Of a stretch of 64,000 nt of DNA, positions 47,613 through 56,742 are shown piece after piece. The DNA comes from Cymbidium sinense (lineage: Eukaryota; Streptophyta; Magnoliopsida; Asparagales; Orchidaceae), in NCBI GenBank assembly GCA_021442155.1, contig CM038225.1, positions 83,588,925-83,652,924 of the forward strand, written 5' to 3'. Both the position numbers and the translations under genes were made by a program. How positions within the stretch are numbered: the first letter of the stretch is position 1; every line of letters begins with the position of its first letter. The notes under the pieces were generated by a model. That model was not told where the DNA came from. It saw only the letters and a program-made list of their open reading frames with translations, and did not search any database.

Positions 47613-47860
47613 TTTGATTGATGTTTGGTTATTGTTCTTTAATTGATTAATTTATTTTTACCTTTTGGGGGACCCAATAGGGGTTTTTAAGACTATGAGT
47701 GAGGTCCTAAAACCTAAAGGATGTTAGCCACCTTTTCTTAAGGATGAAATAAGCCAAGTGCCAATAGAAAGAAAAGATAGTCTATGACTTATATAAAATA
47801 TAAGTCCATTATTGATTCTCAGATATAATAATTATCTACTAAAGATGGTGAGAGGAACCC
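47613..47860 (-). other. Conserved leader between array and PBS, copy 2
   Basis: Counterpart of 10,179-10,388 with the shared block GAGGTCCTAAAACCTAAAGG near 47,690-47,710. No coding potential is seen. Confidence 0.55.
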
Positions 47861-47878
47861 TCCCCAGCGGAGTCGCCA
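47861..47878 (-). other. Primer binding site of copy 2, tRNA-Arg
   Basis: The plus strand reads TCCCCAGCGGAGTCGCCA, which to my knowledge equals the 3' end of a plant tRNA-Arg plus CCA. In element sense this gives the PBS TGGCGACTCCGCTGGGGA just inside the 5' LTR. It is only 18 nt, so it is a primer site and not a tRNA gene. Confidence 0.88.
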
Positions 47879-48576
47879 GAAAAATCTATGGTGTTTATTT
47901 TTGAATGCGCTAGGGGACACCACACAGATCATAGGGGGTACTTATTGAAGTATTCGGGTGCGACATTGAGGTATGATGTACTATCTCGAAATATAGAAAC
48001 ATCACCCTACAATGGACCGAATCACCTAATAAGGACTCCTAAGGCATGTGGGTCTTCGTATGTACTAGAGATTCTTCCCTTACTTTACATGGAAATGTAA
48101 AACAAGGTTTATTTTAAACTAAGTTCTTTAGTTCCCTATGGAGGAAAGCCTCCACAGCTAATTGCATCCTAGGAAATGGGATTTCTTAAGAAAACTCTCG
48201 ATTAAGTCAGTCAATCATTATCTCGAATGATTTCAAGGTTAAGACTATCAAAGGATTGGTATTTTTGAAAAATCAAATGGGATTGTTCAATTGGAAGAAT
48301 TATTTTTAGAATCCAAAGAAAAATAAGTAAGAAATGCTCATGATACTAGGAAGCCAAGTGAGCACTCCAACCTATCCTATGGTGAGGCTTTATATGTTTG
48401 AAAATGAGAGGATTATTTCGTTTGAGTTGAAATTTTATTTGATTGCTGGGATTATAATACATCAACATAAGATTGTGAAAATGCCTAAGAGGTAAAGATT
48501 TATGCTCATAGCCCAAGGGAAACAAGCAACCTCAGATCATAAATCTTGAGAGCTTCAACATAAGTTAAAAGTGGGC

Positions 48577-48585
48577 AAAATGTTT
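48577..48585. repeat. Left target-site duplication of the MULE
   Basis: AAAATGTTT, paired with AAAATTTTT at 52,569-52,577; one mismatch. Confidence 0.7.
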
Positions 48586-48800
48586 AAATTAGGCTTAATC
48601 CTAATCATAATTATCAATTTAGGAACAAAATAATAAGCAAAATAGGCTTAGTCATTCGTACGATGGATGATGGCACCAACGTGGATGCTACATTGGTGCC
48701 AGTCATCCATCGAACGGATGATTAGCTTGTCCAAAATTAGATGAGTAATATCGTTCAACGGATGACCGCAACGCACATCCATGTTGGCACCATTCATCCA
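48586..48800 (+). repeat. Left terminal and subterminal repeats of the MULE
   Basis: The first about 78 bp pair with 52,490-52,568. Just inside, 48,661-48,712 is a strong hairpin: CGATGGATGATGGCACCAA pairs with TTGGTGCCAGTCATCCATCG around a GTGGATGC loop. Related words (ACGTGGATGC, TTGGCACC, CATCCAT) recur to 48,800 and again in the right subterminal region at 52,360-52,490. Confidence 0.75.
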
Positions 48801-48839
48801 TCGAGCAGATGACTGGTTTGTCCTTATTTTGGTCAAAAA

Positions 48840-49040
48840 CCCGAGAGGGGGAGGTCACAGATCTATTTTTTTTCCTCCAACAAGCTTGGCTCATCCATTC
48901 GACCGCCATATTTCCACCGTCGAAGCACGCCATCAGCCAAGGGGAGGTCGCCGCTGGCCAAGGGAGAGCTCACCGCCGACCAAGGAGTGCGCCATCACCG
49001 GAGACCTCTTATTTCTTCGTTCATCCACTGATTAAGGTAA
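48840..49040 (+). other. GC-rich block in the MULE 5' region
   Basis: A 200-bp block far richer in G and C than its surroundings (CCGCCATATTTCCACCGTCG..., then repeats of the kind CCAAGGGGAGGTCGCCGCTGG). It ends before GGTAATTTTTTCC, which could be a splice donor. I read it as a 5' untranslated exon or a small captured host fragment. The two overlapping ORFs through it are Arg/Pro-rich without a domain. Confidence 0.35.
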
Positions 49041-49886
49041 TTTTTTCCTAAATGCTTAATTTGTGATAGATCTCGTTATATATTGCTTTGTGTTGTATGA
49101 TTTGCATATTTTTTGTGCTGTTTGTCTAGATTTGTATGTTTTGTATATTTTATAAATTTTAATGTGAAGTTAGGCTAGATTTGTATATGCCTGTGAGAGA
49201 CTACTCAATTTTTTGCTTTGTTATTGTGATTATTTATGTTGTTGGTAGTGGTGGTAGTGTTGGTGGTGTTTTGCTAAAGATTATTGTTGGTGGTGGTGGT
49301 GTTTTTGATATGCGTCTTATTGTAGTTGTAGGTGTTTTAATAGAATTATTTTGATTCTAATTTGAGGCCACCATCTAAAAATATCATTTTTAATAAGGAA
49401 TGTGACCTCTCACTATAAATAAGATTCACCTACTCCCCCTTTGTCCTTTATGAAAATGAAAATTCCTTTTAACTCTTTATAAATCTAGGTTTATCCCATT
49501 TGAATGGTAAATATTTTTCATAATCTAACTAATAAGTAGAATCTCACACTCATACCTTTAGCTTTTCCCTAGCAACCTCTATATATCGCACATCCTGATG
49601 TCTACCATGGATCACCCTATATATCATATTCATGTTACTTTCTTAAGGCTGATTTCCTGGTTAACCTTAATCAGGTCAACTCCGTTCTCTTCAAGTTTAA
49701 GCTCCTTTTATACTATAAAATCATATGCTTCTATTGTTGGTATTGATATGTCATATGCTTCAAGGTTTTGAGTTCACAAAATACCTCCAATTGAAATGCA
49801 AAATTGTATTATATCTTGAATTGCTTTTTTTCTGTGATCAGGGGAGAGAAAGGATTCTTACTAGTTAGAGTTATTGTTAGTTAAAA
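49041..49886 (+). other. MULE interior before mudrA, possible 5' intron
   Basis: AT-rich with a (GGT)-rich stretch at 49,238-49,310. No coding region recognised. A T-rich stretch and a TGTGATCAG/GGGAG junction near 49,836-49,843 could close an intron opened near 49,038, but this is a guess. Confidence 0.35.
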
Positions 49887-51735
49887 ATGAGTTCAAAAAC
49901 TGTTTGAATAGTTCTTTATTATGACGGCAAACTGAATGTTAGTGATGATTTCTTTTCGACCTACATTGGTGGGAAAAATTGACTAATCCAGATCCCACGA
50001 AGGATTAACCTGATGGGGTTACAAAAGTGAATCATGAGGTCATTGAAGTTAGACCAAGCAAAGTCATGTGTTTATCTTATAGGCCATTTCTATGCTGGTG
50101 CTGGATTTATCGCTAATTATATTATTGATGATGAAGTGTGTGAATCTGTAGTCAACGCGATCCGGTGTAGTGTAGTTGAAGTTGAGAATTGCATTGCGAG
50201 GAAAAGATGATGTGACTTGAGGAGTGGAGAGCTCCAATCGATCAATATATCACACTTGATTCTCAACCACAAAGAAGTGTAGTCCGTGCACCAAAGTTAC
50301 TAATGGGACAAGTTCGATGGTGTGATCAAGGTGATGGTGGTGATGGGTATGAAACTATGCCTCGCACACCATGATGATGAGGGGAATGATAGTGATGCAG
50401 AGGAGCCTTTTTAAGAGGCATCCATCTAACAGATAGAGCTTATTAGGGACTATTAGAATGGTAGATAGAATAGGCCAAATAGAGAACAGCATTCATCATC
50501 ATTCAAGAGAATGGGATGAAGAGCTTACATTTGATGGGCCTTGATGAGTCAACTTTGAACTTGAGTTGCATTGATGAGAAGGTATGTGCTTTCATGATAA
50601 ATGATTGTTGTTGGTTGATCACATCAACAATGTTGATTATGTGATCTATGCTTCAAACAAAGCCAAGTTCACCGTACACCCAACATGCGAACTATGCCTT
50701 GCATGTGGTGCTTACATGCAAGTTCAAGTAAGAAATTGGGAGGTGCATGGAGAATTGGCAGTGTAGGCTCAGCAAATACATGTAGTTGTTCAATCCTCAG
50801 TGTCGGACATAGGCAATGTACAACATAATTTATCAGTTATTTCATTCAACCTGCAATTAAGCGTCAACTGGATTTAAAGCCCAAAGAGATTATAGATCAT
50901 ATTGAGTCCAAATTTAACATACGAGTGTCCTACATGAAAGCCTGGGATGCATGTAATAAGGTACTGAAGGTTATTTTTGATAGTTGGGAGGAATCTTACC
51001 AATCATTGGAGAGATTCATGCATGCTATATGCTCAGCTATGCCAGGATCAGTCTACAGAGTGCAATCGTCAGAGTCAAATAGATTCCAACGATTATTCTG
51101 GTCCTTCGAGGCTTCAATTACTAGTTGGCAATACTGTTGTGTAATTTTATGTCTTGATGGGACTTTCCTCCTAGGTAAGTACAGGGGGACTCTACTCAGC
51201 GTAGTTAGAATTGATGCCAACAATGGTTTATTTTCACTGGCCTTCGTAGTAGTAGAATCAGAGAGTATTGAGTCATGGTATTGGTTTCTATGGATACTCC
51301 AAGACTTAACTCTATTTATCTATACTAGAGGTGATTTGTGCATTATTTTAATAGGAACATGAGTTTGGTACGTGGCTATAGGAAAATATTACCATGGGCT
51401 ACACATCGCTTTTGCCTGAGAAACATCAGAGAGAATTTTAAAAAAGTAGTTAGACAACTTGGAGTCGAGTTGAGTTCATATGCCAGAAAATGCATGTCAC
51501 AAGTAATACTGATGATATCCACATTTTTAAAAGGTATATGCTTGATATCAAGAACATCAAATAGGAGGTCTACAATTGGCTCGTATCAAGGGATGCACAT
51601 CAGTGGTCTCTTACCCATAATGATGGGTACAAGTATGGCACTATGACCATAAATGCAACTGAATGCTTCAACAGTATACTTAAGTGGGCACGTGGCTTGC
51701 CAATTAAGGCACTGGTACATTGATGTATGTTTTTC
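49887..51735 (+). pseudogene. mudrA-type MULE transposase, broken
   Basis: Starts MSSKTV, stop, IVLYYDGKLNVSDD...TYIGGKN, the N-terminal pattern of MURA-like proteins. The DNA-binding part follows near 50,645-50,760 (NKAKFTVHPTCELCLACGAY). The linker has FIQPAIKRQLDLKPKEI. The transposase core at 50,925-51,362 has YMKAWDACNKVLKVIFDSWEE, NRFQRLFWSFEASI, and LCLDGTFLLGKYRGTLL with the first catalytic Asp, then DANNGLFSLAFVVVE. After a frameshift near 51,338 come HRFCLRNIRENFKKVV and, in another frame, YKYGTMTINATECFNSILKW and ARGLPIKALVH. The SWIM zinc finger is not visible. At least four stops or shifts break it. It would cut and paste the element through its TIRs. Confidence 0.88.
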
Positions 51736-51837
51736 AGTGAGGATATTCCCTTTGGTAGTAACAGTAGAGAGGTAGTTAGTTTGTGTTCTAAACTTTGTTT
51801 GAGTTGGCTTCCTATCATTATTCATATCTCAAAATTT

Positions 51838-52320
51838 GCTATGCATCAGGCCACAATTACAAATTTTGACCTACATAAAAGTTGTAGAAAATTTTGTCAC
51901 GATTCTAAAAATATAAAGTTTGCTCAATTCTGACACCATATGACTCCTATATACATAAAATATTATAGTTGCTCCAAATTTTCAGCTTGGTGCCGCAGTT
52001 TTTGCACGCATTCACAAAATCTTTACATATAAAGATGCAATTGCAAATTTTAATCAACATAAAAGTTGTAGAAAATTTTGTTATAATTCCAACCATATGA
52101 AGTTTTCTCAATTCTAACAATATGACTGATATGCAAAATATGAGATGCTCAAATTTCAGCCGCAATTTATGCGCACATGTGCAAAATCTACTATGTATCG
52201 GGCTGCAATCATAAATTTTAACCAACATGAAAGTTGTAGAAAATTTCATTATAATTCCAACGATATAAAATTTGCTCTATTATGACATTGTATGATTCTG
52301 ATACGTGCAAAATACGATAA
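51838..52320 (+). repeat. Three tandem units of about 175 bp in the MULE 3' region
   Basis: The phrase CAATTACAAATTTTGACC...AAAAGTTGTAGAAAATTTT recurs at about 51,852, 52,033 and 52,203, each followed by ATTCYAA...ATATAAAGTTTGCTCAATTCTGACA and an end like CGCACATGTGCAAAATCT. It lies where the transposase C-terminus and 3' UTR would be and may have replaced them. Confidence 0.7.
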
Positions 52321-52359
52321 CTTCCGCCAGATTTTTTTAAAAAAAATTGAAATTACAGC

Positions 52360-52568
52360 CAGTCGTCTGTTCAACGGCATACTAGCGCCAACGTGGATGC
52401 CATGTTGGCACCAATCATCAATTCAATGGATGACTACTTGGGGACAAGATAGTCATCCATTGATCGATGATCCGCCAACGCGGTATATACGCGGTCAGCA
52501 CAGCCTATTTTGTTGATGTTTTTTTCTGTGCCTAAATTGATAATCATGATTAGGAGTAAGCCTAATTT
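52360..52568 (+). repeat. Right terminal and subterminal repeats of the MULE
   Basis: The last 78 bp pair with the left end. GCGCCAACGTGGATGCCATG and TTGGCACC (52,385-52,412) mirror the left subterminal hairpin words, but in altered order. Confidence 0.75.
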
Positions 52569-52577
52569 AAAATTTTT
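52569..52577. repeat. Right target-site duplication of the MULE
   Basis: AAAATTTTT, one mismatch from AAAATGTTT at 48,577-48,585. Confidence 0.65.
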
Positions 52578-55500
52578 CCATTAAAAGCATGACCTAAATC
52601 TAAGTGGAAAGAGGTCATAAGGATCCACCTCTACAAGAGAGGATGAACCGTCCGACTCTTTTGGACTTACAACCGCCTGGAGTGGTTGCCAGCTAACACC
52701 TCCTATGATTCAAATCCATGTAGTCCTGTCTTCTAAAATTGCAAGATGGCTTGGTTATTATTTAATTTGAAGGAAACTAAAGTCCTAAACTCACTCCCTA
52801 AGAGACTATAGCATGAGTAGTATGAGCATATGACTTAGTCTAAATGCAAAATCTTATAATTTTTATTTTATTTTGACACAATATTTTGGACAAAGGCTTG
52901 GGATATATATGCCTAAATGCATTGTGAAATTTGATTGCTGGCTAAATCAAAAGAAAAAGAGGGTGAATCTCCACCATAAGGGGTTGCTCTTATAGGTCAA
53001 GCAATCCCTAAAGTGCAAGAATCAAGGCCCTCATTTTGCCAGAGTGATAGAAGATTCCACACATGATGTGAGACATACAACATACATCTAAGGGGTTACC
53101 AAATCTTTTAATTAACTTGATTATAATCTAAACTTTAAGATGAGATTGTCAGTTATTCTAAAAATTAGTTTGAGTTATTAATTGGGATATAAAAAATAAT
53201 TTTTATCTTGAGAGCCCACCACATCCAGGCCATACATTCAATCATCAAGTTTAAAAAACTATGAAGAAGATGCAATTCTATTGCTCAATCTAAGCATAAC
53301 ATGAATGAAACATGAATAGATTTTATAAAATAATAGAATGGCGATGTACCACCATATATCCCAAAAAAAGAAAAAATTAAGTAGCTGAGCTATACCCTTA
53401 TACAACCCAAAATACCAAAGAATAATTACAGTTTTGGATTGAATACATGCTATGAGGGTCTTTATTTTTCATTTCTCCTTTCTTCTTTCTTCCTTCTCTT
53501 GATTTGCTTCAAGGCATCATAAGGCACCCCAGGACTAAGCCTTCTAGCCACGCTCATCCTAATCCCTATAGTACTAATCTTAATTCCTACTACAAAAATA
53601 CATTTTATGAAAGAAGTAAATCTAACTACACCTACAAAATTGATATTAGCTAAACATACATACAATCCCAAGCAGTTATATTTCATAATTTGGACTTAGC
53701 ACCCTGCACATGGGTAGCCAAGCCCACCTATCCTAAGCATAAATAATCTACAAGTAAAATATTTATATTTATTTTTGACAACCCTTAAGCACAATCTCCT
53801 ATAGAAGATAATATTAGACTAATAGCAGTCTAACATCCTATGAGTCATACACCTTAACATCCAGTCTAAAATATTACTTCACAAAAAATCTATATATCAT
53901 ACACCGTCTTAACATAGGACTAGAAGTGGTGGCTTAATTCTAATGTGTGTGTTAAGGTTTTGTGTAGTATGTCTTAACTAAGCATTTGAATTATGATTCT
54001 CTAAATTTGGAAATTATTTAAGTTAACATGAAGGTTGGTTTCATTTCAAGTTGTATAGCTGATTTGCAAATTTTAATTTGTGTTTTGCTTTGTTTCATTT
54101 GGTTTACACTTAGCATTTAAGTGTTATAAAGAGAGAGGAAAGAGGCTTACCCTCTTTCATCCCTACCTTAAGCCACTTTCTAAAGCACATTCTTATGATT
54201 TAGTCTTCTTTAGTGAATGGCTTATTAAATATCTTATTAATCTTAAGTTTTGATTAATTTTAAAAAAACCTATTCAACATGAAAGGCATCTTAAGATTAA
54301 TGTAGTTGAATTGTATTCATGTAGAATATGTTGAACCATTCCTTTTCATCACTTTTAACATGCATATGATTTAACACTTAGCATACCTATACATACAATA
54401 TATTTTGGCATACTTAAATAATGAATGAATACATATATTTGGTGATTATATTTTATTTTATTGAGTTATTTATACATGTAAATTAAAGCTCTATCCAAAT
54501 TCTAATACAAATATACATAAGAATGAAATTAAATAAGTATGTGCCTTTGTTAATCAGAGAAGTGAGATATTCAAATGACCTCCTTCGAGCTACTTAAAGT
54601 CTCATATTCTAAATGTCCAGATTATATACTTATTAGCATTTAAACACATAAAGACCTATATATATGAACATATAAAAGAAAGTTTTGCATTCACATGCTA
54701 TACATTTTTGTGACTTAAGTGGCTATGGATGCATGTATTTTTAATTGAAAAGAGGATTATCATTCTTTAATTAAAAGAACATACACATGTATAAAAAGAT
54801 GTAAGCAAGTATGTGTCATTATTAACCCGGGAAGTGAGATAATCAAATGACCTCCTTGGGGCAACTTAAAGCTTCGTATTCTCGGGATGTCTAGACTATG
54901 TACTTGTTATCTAAAATACTTATAGATATATACATAATTGAAAGAATGAAAACCATGCAACAGATTGTATTTTGTTTGATTGAATTATTTATACATGTGA
55001 ATTAAAGCTCTATCCAAATTCTAATACAAATATACAAATGATTGAAATTAAATAATTATGTTTCTTTGTTAACTAGGAAAGTGAGATAATCAAATGACCT
55101 CCTTGGGGCTACTTAAAGTCTCGTATTCCCGGGGTGTCCAGACTATATACCCATTATTATTCAAATTTATGTAAATCTATATGTGAATATAAGAAAGAGA
55201 GCTTCACATCCACATGCTTAAGTTATAAACACATGCAAGCCCTATGTATTTATAACTACTATTACTCCAAATATTGTCATCAATTTATAAACTTTAGAAA
55301 ATAAGTTTAAATTTATTAGTGATAATAGCCACATATATAATTAAGCCAACACATGCAAGCTTACATAAATAAATTTTATTTGATTCATTGGATTTGAAAA
55401 CAAGAATGCATGGGATCACATGGCATACAACATTTAAAGTGATTGAAAAGGAATAGCTAAACACAACCATATAATTCATTCAATTACACTAATTCCAAAG

Positions 55501-56424
55501 GACAACCACATTAAATAGATTTATTTAAAGAAAACCAAAGCTTTATATTAATTTTTGATTTGTTTTACTTTTGATTAAGCTCAAAAAGGAGAGATCTTTT
55601 GTTATTTTAACCCCATTCCAATGTTGGTAATATTAATTTGTTTAAGGAAAGATAATTAGTTGAATTTTATGATTTAATTAAGTTAAACCATTAAGCAAAT
55701 CATTTAATTACCCTTTCCTATGCTTCTTTAATTTGATTAATCATTTAATCATGAGCCACAAATGATATGAACTTGAGAAAAATAAAAGTGCAATGCTCCT
55801 AAAGAACCTAATGTAATTGGCTCATAATTAAGGATTAATTATGTTAAAGAATTTAATTAAGTACTTTTATGATTTTCCCACACTTTTGAGTTAATCATAA
55901 TTTTCTTAATTATCTTTATGTTATTGAACACATAAAGAGGAACCCTTAATTTTATTATTGATTATCTGATATGAGTAGTACTTTAATTTGATCTAATTTG
56001 ACCATTAATTAATTGATTAATTTCCTAATTAATTCATAGTTTAATTAACTCTCTTTTAATGGAATAAATTTGGCAAAGTAATTAGCAAAGAGGTCCTAAT
56101 CACTCTCCCTCATCATCTCACTATTAACCAATGATTAATGAGCTCAAGGGCCCATTTGGGATAGCTGTAACTTTTTTAGAAGCAGCTGCAGAAGAAGCTG
56201 GTGGGAGGAAGCTACTGTTGCTGAATCTATGATTCTATTTGAAAAACTCTATCTAGAATTTGCTGTGTTGCAGCTGTTTATGCAAAATGATTGAAATGTC
56301 CCTATGGCTATATGAGCTAAATAAATTTAAATAGTATGAATAAAAATAGGATAACTAATACTCATATATAGTCATAAGTCAACTAAGATACATTGACAGA
56401 TTGCACATCACTTAATAAATAGTA

Positions 56425-56742
56425 CTACCTAATTAATAACACTAATATTAAAAGTACAAGTACAATAACTAGTGCGATCAATATATTAAGCTTAATATCC
56501 TATTGATCAAATCTTTTTAAAAATTTTTCTATTGCTACCCTCTTAGTATGATCATTATTTGATGTGTCACCCTTGTATTCATCAATCCATCTGAAATAGT
56601 TGCAATCATCTCCTGTTCTATTTCTTGGACACCTAGGAAATCTTCTCCTATAATTTCCTTCTCTATGTGAAGTGAATATATAATATTACAAACCACAGTT
56701 GCAATACACAGCTTTGGACTTAGTAGAGATCCTTGAAGTCAT
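56425..56742 (-). pseudogene. GRF-type zinc finger plus transmembrane protein, two in-frame stops
   Basis: From ATG 56,742-56,740 one frame runs 106 codons including the final TAG at 56,425-56,427. Only two internal stops (codons about 19 and 75) break it. The visible pattern is CNCGL near codon 14, then REGNYRRRFPRCP, NRTGDDC and NYFRWIDE: the Cx2G...RRFxxCP...CxxFxW signature of GRF zinc fingers. A Lys-containing helix follows, then a hydrophobic segment (ILIALVIVLVLLILVLLI) just before the stop. Small GRF-finger proteins with one C-terminal membrane segment are a large plant family of poorly known role. It shares the strand of the transposase genes and lies 280 bp inside the proposed element end. 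It may be captured host DNA or an accessory gene. Confidence 0.8.

Larger units (their letters stand above)
48586..52568 (+). mobile_element. MULE (Mutator-like element), complete ends
   Basis: The ends are inverted repeats: AAATTAGGCTTAATCCTAAT at 48,586 and its near-exact complement ending GCCTAATTT at 52,568. Similarity extends about 75-80 bp on each side. Flanking 9-mers AAAATGTTT (48,577-48,585) and AAAATTTTT (52,569-52,577) differ at one base, as an old 9-bp target duplication would. Inside lies a broken mudrA-like transposase gene. The element splits the copy 2 LTR: sequence on both sides continues the LTR alignment. At 3,983 bp it is in the usual MULE size range. Confidence 0.85.
34472..56146 (-). 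mobile_element. Tat-clade Ty3 retroelement, copy 2 (truncated at both LTRs, with insertions)
   Basis: Minus-strand element whose parts run: partial 5' LTR (47,889-56,146, holding a MULE), PBS (47,861-47,878), stem-loop leader (46,819-47,612), gag-pol (37,897-46,685), 3' UTR (35,744-37,896) and a partial 3' LTR (34,472-35,743). Dual RNase H and tRNA-Arg PBS place it in the Tat clade. It is less decayed than copy 1: the PBS is exact and the RT active-site box is intact. Because the two LTR fragments do not overlap in family coordinates, LTR divergence cannot date it. Confidence 0.8.
47889..56146 (-). repeat. Partial 5' LTR of copy 2, interrupted by a MULE
   Basis: Collinear with 10,412 to about 14,170 of the copy 1 LTR once the MULE at 48,586-52,568 is removed. 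Shared blocks include CTTTACATGGAAA...GTAA, AAAACTCTCGATTAAG, GACTTACAACC...CTGG and GGCTAGAAGTGGTG/GGACTAGAAGTGGTG. The U3 half, including the ACGT island, the GGTCAA block and the AT-rich tandem, is not present on the far side of the Harbinger element, so this LTR lacks its candidate promoter. At 54,541-55,160 a block with CTTTGTTAA...CAAATGACCTCCTT...TACTTAAAG is repeated three times (about 54,545, 54,820 and 55,060). Confidence 0.7.

Noticed and set aside
47861..47878. tRNA-Arg gene
   Set aside because: Only the 18-nt 3' end is present, directly beside an LTR; no acceptor partner, D or anticodon arm.
48580..48590. TTTAAA as MULE target duplication
   Set aside because: TTTAAA is partly inside the terminal inverted repeat. 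The 9-mers AAAATGTTT/AAAATTTTT leave symmetric ends AAATTAGGC...GCCTAATTT and fit the family rule.
48661..48712. microRNA precursor
   Set aside because: The hairpin is explained as a MULE subterminal repeat; there is no evidence of a transcript or of a precise mature arm.
48781..49051. Two overlapping Arg/Pro-rich ORFs
   Set aside because: Low-complexity reading of the GC-rich MULE leader; no domain.
50925..51362. FAR1/FHY3-type domesticated transposase gene
   Set aside because: Frameshifts, stops, flanking TIRs and a target duplication show an ordinary decayed MULE rather than a domesticated host gene.
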